In this document: piece after piece, positions 1 to 10,800 of the stretch
Layout: the number at the start of each line of letters is the position of its first letter
Numbering within the stretch: the stretch's first letter is position 1
NCBI GenBank assembly: GCA_027924645.1
Contig: BSBN01000829.1
Coordinates: 6,696,001 to 6,760,000, forward strand
Direction of reading: 5' to 3'
Length of the DNA: 64,000 bases
Origin: Cunninghamia lanceolata
Taxonomy: Eukaryota > Streptophyta > Pinopsida > Cupressales > Cupressaceae
The notes under the pieces: generated by a model
Seen by the model: only the letters and a program-made list of their open reading frames with translations
Database searches by the model: none
Told to the model about the DNA's origin: nothing
Position numbers and translations under genes: made by a program

Positions 1-338
1 TTCTCCTTCCTCAGTTCCTTGATTGTATCCAAGGCACACATGAGTTCTTCTTTTAAATTAGTCTCACAATCCTATTCATAATCATATTCATCCACAAATA
101 GGTCTCCTTCTTCATCATCAAATTCAACTACAAAATCGTCAAATTCATGTCTACTCACATACACATTGTCAAGACTCTTAATTGCAGGACTGATTTCTTT
201 ATGACATTTTGTATCTACAATCATAGTTGACTTATGAAACAGGTCATTACCAGACTTAATTGAGACTTGCATTTCAACTTTTTGATCAGCATCTTTCTTT
301 TCTCTATTTGAGACCTTATTTCTATTCTTTTTACCCAT
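1..338 (-). pseudogene. gag N-terminal part of retroelement C0 (runs off the window)
   Basis: The minus strand starts with ATG at 338 and reads a basic N-terminus (MGKKNRNK), then an acidic stretch (EFDDEEGDLF), and continues past one in-frame TAG at 72-74 to the window edge. The same layout (basic MGKC start, acidic EGDFFIDQD stretch, then a DCE...ELISCL segment) is seen at 55478 in element C, so this is the same gag family. The PBS and LTR follow at once on the plus-coordinate side. The single stop and the missing rest of the gene make it a partial, broken copy. Confidence 0.7.
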
Positions 339-392
339 TGTACTCCACTTGCCAGGAACCCTTAAGTTGGTTAGACTTCTTGCAAGGGTCTA

Positions 393-404
393 GCTCTGAT
401 ACCA
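393..404 (-). other. Primer-binding site (tRNA-iMet type) of C0
   Basis: On the minus strand this reads TGGTATCAGAGC, the usual plant LTR primer-binding sequence complementary to the 3' end of initiator tRNA-Met. It lies 2 bases inside the LTR edge at 407 and about 55 bases before the gag ATG. Confidence 0.85.
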
Positions 405-406
405 CT

Positions 407-1030
407 TGTCAGAGTACGCAAGACACTAAGAGGGGGGGGCATGAATCAGTGTCTTATAAAACAGACTTATTTTTTGCAACACCTAATCAACTTTGACCAA
501 CTGTGAACCTCAAACTTGAATGATAAAGAAAGACATTCATTTAAGAATCAAGATGAATGATCAAACCAACTTGTGAGCATGAAAAGACAAACCACTATTT
601 GTGAACTATGAGGAATCACTTGAACAACTCATCAAAACAAACAATAGAGGCAGATTGTACATTGGACTGAGATAAGCATCAATGTATTATGCATTTGTAT
701 TGATTTACTATGATCATCATATAACTGTTAAATTATGAAGTAATAAACAAAAACTCATGAGCAGAACAAGTAACCATAACACAAAAATTGTCCTGAGTGG
801 AAAACCCTCCGGGGCATAAAAACCACTTGAAAAAGTGCCTCACTAGCTTAATAAAAGAATCTCACTGATTATAGGCCTCACTGGCTATTTATTTAAGCCT
901 CACTGGCATACATTTGCCTCACTGGCTACAATTCGAGCCTCACTGGCTACAGTTGCCTCACTGGCATATAGTTTTGCCTCACTGGCATATAGATTCTCAA
1001 CAAGAAATGTATTGTAAATACAGAGGAATT
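407..1030 (-). mobile_element. LTR of element C0 (5' LTR, minus orientation; outer edge unresolved)
   Basis: Bases 407-520 match the reverse complement of the last ~110 bases of the element C LTRs (ending at 55404 and 60668), including the GACACTGATTCA block and the C-rich run (here a G run). The similarity then fades and a minisatellite specific to this copy follows, so C0 is a diverged subfamily. I cannot place the outer edge; 1030 is approximate. Confidence 0.6.
834..990. repeat. Minisatellite in the C0 LTR, core GCCTCACTGGC
   Basis: Seven copies of an 11-base core (GCCTCACTGGC or one change from it) recur every ~20 bases, with variable TA-rich spacers. Reverse-complemented, the core contains CAGTGAGG, close to the AGTGAG repeats in the family A LTRs. 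The array sits just beside the segment CTCCGGGGCAT, equivalent to the conserved GGTTTTCC part of the LTR. Confidence 0.85.
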
Positions 1031-1050
1031 CTCTGTTTCACTTCAGTCCA

Positions 1051-1128
1051 ATCTCTGATGTCACACAAACAATAATGTAATAACCTTTTTGCTCCACACA
1101 CCCTTGTCAATTACATTACATCAGAGAT
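1051..1128. repeat. Inverted repeat, 11-bp arms
   Basis: ATCTCTGATGT at 1051-1061 has its exact reverse complement at 1118-1128, with further complementarity (AATGTAAT / ATTACATT) inside. It lies at the presumed outer side of the C0 LTR and could be LTR or flanking sequence. Confidence 0.6.
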
Positions 1129-1130
1129 GT

Positions 1131-3740
1131 ACATATATACAACATATTTTTGCACACCCACTTTGCTGTACTCCTCATATAGTTTGAAAAATGATAACTG
1201 AAAATACAAAACTGTAAGTAGTTCCAACTATTGTAACCGATCACAAATAAACAACCTTTCAAACTGTCTAATGAGTAAACAAAGGATTTATTTTGTATAA
1301 TGCCGTCAAGCATAATCATCAAATAATGTTATTTACAGAGCCACTTTATTAACATTTGATGCCACATAAACTGCTGAAACAAAGCATAATCACCGCTGAA
1401 TGATATGAAACGGATTAAGCAAATCTCTGACAGAATCATTTCAAAATAATTTCTTTCTGTTTTGAAACCCTAACCATCCATGGTATGGATAACCAACAAA
1501 TCACGTGTATCATAAACCCTTTATGAAAGAAGAAACGAAGAAAAGAGCACATATATAATCATCACAGCAAATAAAAAGAACTGTCATATCTGCCTCTATT
1601 TCAACAAGATAAAACTAAATGAAGGGCAATAATGTTACTTGGTTTCAGAAAAAATGAAGTCAAAACATTTATTGCTGCATGAACCAGTACTATTGCTTCC
1701 AAAAGATTCTACCATGCTTGTTGTTCGTTCCATATATTTTCATGATAAGATCTGAAATATGAAACCCTAGCTTAGAGCCATATTTGCCAAGGTTAAACTA
1801 AGCGTAATGATCAAAGAAAAGTCTTTTTTCCCGATGACTTGCACTCACGGTGAGCCCAAAAAGGGCCGGTAAAAGATCAACCAAAATAAAACAATTTTAT
1901 TACCTTTTGCATGTGCCGACAACTTGCCTAGTAGGTGTACACCAAAAAGAAGCCCAAAGACATAAACCTTGCAAAGTATTTTGTTTTGTGCATTAGGAAA
2001 TACATGGTGAATACTTTTAGCACAATGTTTTCAATAAGATATGATGGTCCCCTTATAACAATAAGACATATATCATCCTTCTATAAGCGGATTCTTCATG
2101 AGCCAAACAATATATAAGCCATGTGTCAAATACTTCTATCAACCTGCCTGTAGAGCATAGTGCTGTGATAGAACAGTATATAAACAACTAGTGCCAACTA
2201 ACCATATGAGTTTGTCACCATAACTGAAACAAGGTGATGCCAAACAATATGACCAATAAAATCAAATGTCAATGAATGCCAATGAAGGATGCCATACTGA
2301 ACATGGTTAAAGAAGAATATCAACTGAGCATTTGTCAATCTGTATCTCATCAAGGATATCAAATTGTCTGAATACCATTTGTCAATCTGTATCTCACTAG
2401 CCTATCAAACTGAAAGATGATGTGGCAAACTGAAACTTAACACATGCCAAGTTGTGTAATGTCATCAGGAACTAAAACTTAACACATGCCAAGTTGTGTA
2501 TTGTCATTAGGGACAAACAATGGAATGCGACAAACAATGGAAGGTGAAGTCAACAATTATGCCTCGTAAAAATCATAACCTCCATTGACAATCTGCAGAG
2601 CAAGACATACAACCAATCACGACAGGAAAATGAGTTTCTCAATTTTTAGAGATAAAAAATCAGCATGTTTAGATGTTAGAACATTATAGTAGAACCTTGC
2701 TGAAAGAAATCTCAAAGTTTCATTTCCTAAAGTAGAATAAATTAATCACCAGTTAAAAACAACATCACCGCTATAGTTCCATGGTAGGAACTAATAATCA
2801 ATAGCATTGTAAAAGCCACTTACCCCTTTAACACAATTTGCAGTTCTCTAAGGTGTCGCAGGTAACTCCTTTACTTCCTTTGTAGATATGCAACACTCAG
2901 CACAAAACAAATAACCATCTACAATAGCCCCAAAAATCCTCCTAGATTTTCCACCCTCTCTAATTCTCAAATTGTTGAAGCTTTCATAAAATCAAAAGCC
3001 CTGTTACTGATAATAATTCCTAGCAACATGAATCAGGCCCCAAAATGCTTCCCTCCATGAACAATATTAATTCCACTTCATCAACAATAATAATTCTGAC
3101 TTCCCACAAACTGAGGTAGTCCTTGAGACTATTCCACAATAATATTCTTTCTCTATAATATATAATAATTATATCTACTTGTATAGCAATAAAGCAAACA
3201 AAATAAAGCAAAATAAAACAGAAAACTCAGTTATCTTCGTTATCTTTTATTTGTTTTATTTTATAATTTAATTTTATTAATAATAAAGCAAGAGCATTCT
3301 TATCTCAAAATATCTTTAAATCTTTTTAGTTTATTTTAAATTTATCTTTTATTATTTAATAAATAAAATATGGAGTACATTTATTTTATATCCCAACTCA
3401 TAAAATGATGCAATTAAGTAAATATTTCAAAAATATGAAATAATTTCTAATCTTATTCACACACATATGCAACCTAAACTATATGAATCTAAGTGTGTGT
3501 AGATTCCATCATGACATGTCACCTTCAAATAACTAGAACCTTCTCCATGATGATTCTCTCTCTAATTTGAGAGAGTGTCGATAGTTCCTGTCACACTCAC
3601 AAAAATAGAAATGATTGTTAGTCATCATCAAAACCCATCAATTGACATTTAATTAATATAAATCATGTCATAGCTGGACATTCATGTAATTCTAAAAATC
3701 ATTTCTAAGTAAATTTAAAAAGATAATTAGCATAATTAGA
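1131..3740. other. Anonymous AT-rich stretch without recognisable genes
   Basis: Only short unsupported open frames occur. The part near 3440-3620, read on the minus strand, shows weak similarity to the LTR-like block at 41776 (ACACTCTCTCA, GAGAGA runs, a GGTGA...TCATG segment), so it may be the remains of the 3' LTR of the gypsy element whose RT lies at 3745-4475. Confidence 0.4.
2325..2545. repeat. Local direct duplications
   Basis: Three neighbouring short direct repeats: a CATTTGTCAATCTGTATCTC unit twice (from ~2330 and ~2377), a CTTAACACATGCCAAGTTGT unit twice (from ~2436 and ~2467), and a GACAAACAATGGAA unit twice near 2511-2545. The pattern suggests replication slippage. Confidence 0.75.
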
Positions 3741-3744
3741 TTAT

Positions 3745-4475
3745 GTTTCCTGATTAGTGTCCATATCGAGTTCTAAAAGTTGTTTTGGATATATCTTCTT
3801 CTTTGATCCTTAATTGATGATATCCAGATTTAATATCCATCTTAGAAAAGACCGATGCTTCTTTCTTTTGATCAAATAGATCACTTATCCTTGGAAGTGG
3901 ATACATGTTCTTATTTGTCACTTTGTTGAGCATCCCGTAGTCTATGCACAAATGAAGTGTGTATTCTTTCCTTTTTACAAAAACTATAGGTGCTCCCCAA
4001 GGTGACACACTTGGTCTAATTAGCTATTTGTCCAACAACTCTTGTAATTAAACCTTTAATCCATACAACTTAATTCTAGTCATTCTATATGGGGCTTTGG
4101 ACTATGGTTTAGTACCAGGTAAAAAGTCTGTAGAGAAATCAAATTATCTTCTTTGTGGTAACCCTGGTAGTTCCTCTAGAAAGGCATCCTTAAACTCTTG
4201 AAGAATTGGATAGTCTTCAATTGAAGGCTCCTTAACATTGTCAAGGTCATCTACATGTGTTGCATATAGAAAAAAACCCTTTCTTTGCGCCTTCTTCATT
4301 TTCATGGATGAAGTCTACCTAAGACTTACTAGTTTCTGGACACCATATATGATGTAGGAGCATCCCAGCTTGAAAGGCAATCTTGCATCGACCAAAAAAT
4401 ATTTTGATTTCTTTTCTTGCATTTCAGTCAGTAAAATCTTAGTAGATTGCACTGCATTCTACCACATCATCATTT
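3745..4475 (-). pseudogene. Ty3/gypsy reverse transcriptase fragment (linker plus N-terminal RT)
   Basis: Read on the minus strand from 4475, the translation gives a protease-RT linker (DYPILQEFKDAF, EELPGLP), then the RT N-terminus: [58 protein letters not shown]. These are the standard gypsy/chromovirus RT blocks. It stops just after TRYGH, so the catalytic YxDD part is absent, and the linker holds several stops. It ends exactly at the TSD of nested element A1 and probably belongs with the minus-strand gag/protease at 10800-12414. Confidence 0.85.
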
Positions 4476-5882
4476 TGTTGGGAACATAAACATGATGATG
4501 AAGAGACTGATGAGCATGGTAGTGAGCAGTGTTGTCATTGATGGCAACAAAGGGTAAAGATATAGTTGTGATTGGTCTGAAGAAGTTGCTAAGTATGATA
4601 TCCTAAGTGTTGATCCAGAGAAATTACTAAGTGCAGTATGAAGGAGAATACACCCAAGCATGATATCCTTGGACATTTTGGTGCTCCGTAGTCAAGTACA
4701 ATTTTTTGAAGATTTTCCTAAGGCATTGATAGTATAGAACTCATGACAGAGTCACAATATTTCAGTCCACATTTTTCCTCTATGAATAATTTTGCTATGT
4801 GGTTGTAAGGTTATGTTGGTGCATACTAAAGGAGTCTAAATCCAAAGATTCAGGTCTTGAATCCCCCCGGAGTGAAAGATAAAGTTGACAGAGTACTGGA
4901 CTCTGTAATGACAATGCCAGTAGTATATTGGAATGCTCTGCATTCCACCGCATATGAATATCTTACCATGATGTTTTGAGGACAAGTTTATGGATATTAG
5001 AAGTGTGTATTATTCAAGTGGTAAGAATTTTGGCGGTTTGCATGTTGAATTGTGAACTAACTGTTAGTTCATGCTATAGCTACTTCACCAGTTGAACCGA
5101 CCTAAAAGTGGTGAGGTTGTGCAGAGTCAAGACATTTTTGGAATAAAGTCATGGGAAAAAATATAGGTCATGACAACCTATCTTAATGAGATACACACTT
5201 TGGTTCTCTCCACAAAGCATATTGAATTATGATTTTGGCCAACAAGTTAAGGAGTCACATTGTACTTCTTTCATGCCAACCTAATTGATGTTTTATTTGA
5301 AAGTGATATATATACAAGATTGAATTCTTGCATGAGGTTAGCGAATGAGTGTGTGTGGATGTGAAAGAAGTAGTGTGTGTGAGCAAAGTGAGATGTAGAG
5401 AAGGATAGGATAAAGATTGTTGTGAATATGAAGTGTATCAAGTCAATATTTTGAGCTTTAATGGAAGCGTATCTTCAACATAAGTCAGATGCATTTCTAA
5501 CAATTCATTTTTGGTAGTGAGCCGTTCTTTTGGGAAGTGAGCCACCCCTTCTTCTATCTCTTTCAATTCAGGATAGTGAGTCCTTTAGTAGTGAGCCACC
5601 TACAATGACCATTCTCTTTTGGAAAGTGAGTCCACCAATTGTATCAACTTTAACAGGTTGCATTATAATATATTGTGAGCTAACCCTCATGGTAGTTTTT
5701 CCCTTTTTAGGTTTTCAACGTAAAAATCTAGTGTCCTTGTGTTATATGTCGTATTGGTTGCTTTCATGTTTTCTTTTCTTAATGGAAATCAAATCTACTA
5801 TATGAAATGAATGTTTAAAATACTTATGTTATTTTAGAGAATATTGATTTATCCCCCCTCTCAATATTCTGGGTGTTAAACA
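4476..5882 (+). repeat. 5' LTR of A1
   Basis: Begins TGTTGGGAAC and ends GTTAAACA, followed by the PBS. A TATA-like segment (GATATATATACAAG, ~5305-5318) is conserved at the same place in the 3' LTR (~9567) and in A3 (~30070). Five clear AGTGAG(C/T)C motifs plus weaker ones lie at ~5516-5680, ahead of a GGTTTTC.ACGTAAAAATCT segment. Confidence 0.92.
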
Positions 5883-5884
5883 AT

Positions 5885-5896
5885 TGGTATCAGAGC
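5885..5896 (+). other. Primer-binding site of A1
   Basis: TGGTATCAGAGC, complementary to the 3' end of initiator tRNA-Met, two bases after the LTR end. Confidence 0.9.
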
Positions 5897-5950
5897 TTGG
5901 TTCGTTAGAAGAAGCCTAACCACTTGAGGAAGATCTTGAAGTGTGAACAC

Positions 5951-7085
5951 ATGGAAACTAGGAAATATCTTATCCCTCCAGAAGAAATTCCTATTGAATA
6001 TACTAAAGAAAACTGCATAGTTGATATGGAAGGAGAACTCAAATCAGCCCTCAAAGATCTTGAAAAAGATTGATGTGAAAATAGAGATCTGGAAAAAAAT
6101 ATTAAGGAAGCAGATGAATGTACTAATAAGTTGAGAGAGAAGAATAAAATATTCAAAGAAAGATATAAATAGGTAAATGAATAGCTTCATCAATCAAATG
6201 AGACAATAACCAGTCTGGAAATAAAAATTGAGGAAAGAAAAGAAGTTGAAGAATGCCTAAATGAAAATATGAAAAGAAAATCTGAAGAATGATCAAAGAT
6301 TGAACAAGAAATTATGCTCTTAAAGACAGAGCTGGAGAAAGCAAAGATTCAAGAAGATAAATTCAAGAAAAGTTCCATATTGCTTGATGAAATGATTGCA
6401 AATCAAAAGGCTCCTAAGGATAAAGAAGGTCTAGGATTTGAAAAAGGTGAAATTTCAAAGGCGAACAATACTAAGAAGAAGAACAATGAACAAAAGAAGA
6501 CTAAAGACAAGAGGAAGAATAACAGACAGGTCCTGAATCAAAAGAAAATTTTCAAGAAGCCACCTATCAGACAACCTGTTGCACTCAAAGGTGCTCTGGC
6601 TACTATTAGTCTTGCAATAAATTCAGACATAAGGCTATGGAATGTAGAAGCGAGATGAATCAAATTGTTTAACCATTCTCTGATCAATGCTTTCATATAA
6701 AAAATTTGGCCATAAAGTTAGTAAATGCAGGAATTAGATGATGAATAATTACAATAATGGTATGATGTTTTCATCTTTCAATGGTTACTATTATACATGC
6801 AATAGATTTTGACATAAGGCTAATCAATGCAGATCCAAAATGAATAAAAGTAGGCCTGCTCAAAATATCAGATGTCACAAGTGCAATAAATTTGGACACA
6901 TTACTAAGTTTTACAGAAGCAAGAATGTCAAGATTGATCTGTTAAAAGGGAGTGATCCAGTAAAGGATGTGGATATGGTAGAGATGAAGAAAGAAAAGGA
7001 CAAGGTCTGGAAAAAGAAAGAAGACAATAAAGTGAAAGATGAGGTTGTCCCAGTCTCTGGGACAGATGTTTCCTTCGTAAACTAA
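5951..7085 (+). pseudogene. gag of A1 (coiled coil plus three CCHC knuckles)
   Basis: ATG at 5951 (METRKYLIPPEE) opens a K/E-rich coiled coil. An uninterrupted stretch at 6314-6658 includes LLDEMIANQKAPKDKEGLGF, a block typical of plant copia-type gags. Three degenerate zinc knuckles follow: ~6686-6733 (FGHKVSKC), ~6795-6834 (CNRF.HKANQC) and ~6871-6915 (CHKCNKFGHITKFY, last Cys replaced by Tyr). In-frame stops and frame changes between knuckles break the gene. It ends just before a purine tract (GGGGGGAG, ~7106). The structural role is inferred from family features. Confidence 0.8.
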
Positions 7086-7512
7086 GTGGAAAGCTTTGGC
7101 TTAGGGGGGAGTTTTAACAGACAATATTTAAACCCTTGACAAAGATATGGTGTTGAGACCTCCGGCATGTGGATATGAGGTGTAGGTAGGTATACTTGGC
7201 CTATTGAAGAAAACACTGATGGAAAATGTCATGTTACGAAAGTTTGCGAAGCAGTTGAAGGTGATTGTGCATCACATTTAGGGTTTAACAACTTTATCAA
7301 GTCATGAATTGAATGTGATTTAGATTATGCCTAAAGATTTATAAGTAACTTCACTTAAAAAAATTATTTGCAAATGAACATCCAAAGAGAGAATAGTGTA
7401 AGAACGAGGTGAAGATATTCAGAATCATTGTGTGCCAAACCCTAACTAGAAGTGATCGAAAGTTATTTACAGACTTCTATCTTGTTCTAAGTTTTTCAGA
7501 AGTAGTTTGAAA

Positions 7513-8514
7513 ATGTTTACCCCACAAGTTGTAGAGGTTGTGGACTGACCTCATCCAAAGTTCAAATGACATCCTTTTAAATCCATGGAGATGGATCCAG
7601 ATGGTGCTCTCTCGAGTATTCCATATGGTTTTTTACATACAGAGGATGTGAGGATGTACATCAATACAAGTATGGAAGAATATAATCATACTAAACTAGG
7701 AGAAGTATGGGTTAATGAGCTAACCGATGACAATTTTGACCTAAAACATGAATACTGAAATCATACAAACACACCAAAAGAATGCTGAAATGATTGATGA
7801 AGTAGTAAAGGTACTACAAGATAGTCTTCTTGGTGTAAATATTGACAATTCTTTATCCAGTGTAGAACAATTGAGATTACTGATTGATTCCTTTAAGGAA
7901 TATTATACTAGATTCGAGGAGAAATTAGAAAAGGAAGTAAATTAGAAGATAAATGACAAGAGCATAGTAGATGTCACTAGCAAATGTGCTATTTCACATA
8001 ATAAGTTGTAGAGTAATCTTAAAGATATTCAAGATTGTGTGGAAGAAGCAAAAGTTTTGTACCAATTTTTCTTGAAATGGCATGTTTCCACCAAGCGTAT
8101 AAAGGATCATATGGACTCAATAATGTCTCAAATTGCTCATACCTCTCGTGTCTATAATCTAATGGGAGATGCAGATGGAATAACAAGGACAATAATTGAG
8201 AGTCTGCATGGATAATTCTTTCAACCATAGGAGCCAAAAGAGAAGATATTAATGTAGTACTGTCATCTCCGAGTATAGTAAGTGCAAGGCTTAGTTCTTT
8301 GACTAGAATTTTGACTGATGCAAAGAAGGTGATGCAACATAATCCGGTACCCAGTTCTCTGGAAGAAGGTGGAGAGTTATATGTGAATCTTGAGAATCGG
8401 TGCAAAGTGCTTGCCTTAGCCAAGAAGGAATGGGAAACAACAAAGAATGATCTAAAGGCACACCTTGCAAAATTGAAGGAGTCCAATCAAGGAAGTTTGG
8501 CCTTCTCAAGCTAA
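7513..8514 (+). pseudogene. ORF2 of A1: coiled-coil protein of unknown function
   Basis: ATG at 7513 (MFTPQVVEVV) begins a ~330-codon reading path: frame 1 to ~7740 (including SMEMDPDGALSSIPYGF and EEYNHTKLGEVWVNELTDD), frame 2 from 7748 to ~8215, then frame 1 again from ~8215 to the stop at 8514 (SLTRILTDAKKVMQ, LEEGGELYVNL, KKEWETTKNDLKAHLAKLKE). It is helical and coiled-coil-like, with no protease, integrase or RT motif. A3 carries the same ORF at 28204, so it is a family trait. It sits where pol would be, just ahead of the purine tract and 3' LTR. Function unknown. Confidence 0.65.
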
Positions 8515-8730
8515 GTTTTACATTTTTATTCTATGTAAATAACTTTCCTTACTGCAATGTACATATGCAGAGTATATATTTTAAGAGTGAAGTTGTAAGA
8601 GGGAGTCAGTTTAATGTATATACAATATATTTGATAAGGGGAGAAGCTTTGACTTGTAGATTTACAAGTAGTTCATTTGTCATTGATGGCAAAAGGGGAG
8701 AACTTTTGGAGAATGTGGCCATAAATGAGA

Positions 8731-8740
8731 AAGGGGGAGA
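8731..8740 (+). other. Polypurine tract of A1
   Basis: AAGGGGGAGA immediately before the 3' LTR; primes plus-strand synthesis in LTR elements. A similar GGGGAGAA block at ~8694 and GGGGGGAG at ~7106 lie further upstream. Confidence 0.85.
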
Positions 8741-8741
8741 T

Positions 8742-10142
8742 TTTTGGCAACATAAGCATGGTGATGAAGAGACTGATGAGCATGGTAGTGAGCAATGTTG
8801 TCATTGATGGCAACAAATGGTAAAGATGCAGTTGTGATTGGTTCGAAGAATTTGCTAAGTATGATATCCTAAGTGTTGATCCAGAGAAGCTACTAAGTGC
8901 AGTATGAAGGAGAATTTACCCAAGCATGATATCCTTCCATATTGGTGCTCCACAGTTAGGTACAATTTTTTGAAGATTTTCCTAAGGCATTGACAGTACA
9001 GAACCCATGATAGAGCCACATTATTCTATTATGTATTTCTCCGCTATGAAGAGTTTTGCTATGTGGTTGTAAGGTAATGTTGGTGCATACTAAAGGAGTC
9101 TAAATCCAAATATTTAGTTCTTGAATCCCTCTAGAGTGAAAGATTAAGTTGATAGAGTACCAGGCTCTATAATGACAGTGCCAGTAGTATATTGGAATGC
9201 TTCACATTCCACCATAGATGAATATCTTGCCATGCAGTTTTGAGAACAAGTTTATGGATATCAGAAGTGTGTATTATTCAAGTGGTAAGCATTTTGGTGG
9301 TTCGCATGTTGAATTGCAAACTAACAATTAGTTCATGCTATAGCTACTTCACCAGTTGAGCTGACCTAAAGGTGTTGAAGCTGTGCGGAGTCAAGACATG
9401 CTTGGAATAAAATCGTTGGAGCAAATATAGGTCATGCCGATCTTAATGAGATACATGCTTTGGTTTTCTTTATAAAGCATACTGGATTATGATTTTGGTC
9501 GATAGGTTAAGGAGTCACACAGTACATCTTTCATGCAAACCTAATTGATGTTTTATTTGAAAGTGGTATATATACAAGATTGAATTCTTGTATGAGGATA
9601 GTGAATGAGTGTGTGTGGATGAGAAAGAAGTAATGTGTGTGTGAGGAAAGTCACATGTAGAGAAGGATAGAATAAAGATTGTTGTGAGGATGAAGTGTGT
9701 CAAGTCATTATTTTGAGCTTCAGTAGAACTATATCTTCAGCATTAGTCAGATGCATTTCTAACAGTTTGGTTTTCACAGTGAACCTTTATTTTGGGTAGT
9801 GAGCCACCCCTTCTTCTATCTCTTTCTATTCAGGATAGTGAGTCCTTTGGCAGTGAGCCACCTGCAATGAGCATTCTCTTTTGGACAGTGAGTCCATCAA
9901 TTGTATCAACTTTAACAGGTTGCATTATAATATATTGTGAGATAACCCTCACCATGGTTTTTCCCTTTTCGGTTTTCCACGTAAAAATCTAGTGTTCTTG
10001 TGTTATATGTCTTATTGGTTGCTTTCGTGTTTTCTTTGCTTAATGGAAATCAAATCTATTATATGAAATGAATGTTTAAAATACTTAAGTGATTTTAGAT
10101 AATATTGATTCACCCCCCTCTCAGTAGTCTGGGTATTCAACA
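8742..10142 (+). repeat. 3' LTR of A1
   Basis: Aligns along its length with 4476-5882. The first bases are TTTTGGCAAC (TG lost to TT), and it ends ATTCAACA. The conserved TATA-like box is at ~9567, and AGTGAG repeats occupy ~9776-9900. CATTT directly after it is the target duplication. Confidence 0.92.
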
Positions 10143-10147
10143 CATTT

Positions 10148-10800
10148 CACAGTTCATGGAGCAGGATGAAGACTTGGCACTATGTCGTCTACATCATATC
10201 TAGATTTCCTGAGGTTTGTAGTTGTCTGTGGAAAGATATCACTATCCGAAAACTATCAAAACTCACGGAACAGAGCATTCAACAATAAGTATGAGCCTAT
10301 AGAGTTTCTAGCACCTTCCCATGACTTGTAGAGCCAAATGGAACATCTCACGAGGTAGTTTGGGACTAAAAACATCTTCATTTAGAACCGCAACATGTTC
10401 CTTCCTAACACGGAGTACTACCACGTGATTAAGGCCAACCTAGACGTTTCATCAACCATCACATTTTGGAACCTCTTAAGGCCAATACAGAGCATTCGTT
10501 GAGCTGGAAGATGATATATAAGCATTCATTAGATGCATCAGGAGAGTAGTTAAAATGATAGAAAGTTTTCAGGCTTTAGTAGTGATTTTGTAGAAGACAC
10601 TTCAAAGCTATATCTTTCATATAATTTGTCGGAGGACAAGCCCGCGAGCCCATAGTTGTTTGCATGTTGCCGGCATGAGAAGATTGTAATTGTTCCAGCT
10701 GTTGATTGAAGACATTTCCATTTTTCATTCTATTCCATGTGTTTTCCATTGTGTTTACTCTACATCTACATGGAAGGATAGTCCTATTTTCAGACCCTCT
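10148..10800. other. Unclassified stretch with coding-like plus-strand frame
   Basis: Plus frame from ~10164 reads SSTSYLDFLRFVVVCGK and, after several isolated stops, NMFLPNTEYYHVIKANLDV. The minus strand is also open at 10576-10845. I recognise neither. It lies between the gypsy protease-like block and the nested element A1, so it may be an older insertion inside the gypsy element. Confidence 0.3.

Larger units (their letters stand above)
4476..10142 (+). mobile_element. Element A1: LTR retrotransposon with gag and a non-pol second ORF
   Basis: Two LTRs of 1407 and 1401 bp (4476-5882, 8742-10142) flank a 2859-bp interior. The flanks are a perfect 5-bp target duplication, CATTT at 4471-4475 and 10143-10147. 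A PBS follows the 5' LTR and a purine tract precedes the 3' LTR. The interior codes for gag (5951-7085) and a second coiled-coil ORF (7513-8514); no protease, integrase, RT or RNase H is visible. It is thus non-autonomous (LARD or TR-GAG type). The LTRs differ by about 9% over the first 275 bases by eye, so the insertion is old. Confidence 0.92.

Noticed and set aside
3745..4475. Possible plant pararetrovirus (endogenous) instead of a gypsy element
   Set aside because: The RT blocks could also fit, but the nearby PBS of tRNA-iMet type, gag knuckle and protease-end block and the lack of movement or coat protein favour gypsy.
5885..5896. TGGTATCAGAGC sequences as tRNA genes
   Set aside because: Only the short primer-binding match is present, next to LTR edges; there is no cloverleaf.
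8019..8509. Minus-strand open frames including a 155-codon one
   Set aside because: Antisense to ORF2 of A1, which is conserved in A3 and reads on the plus strand.
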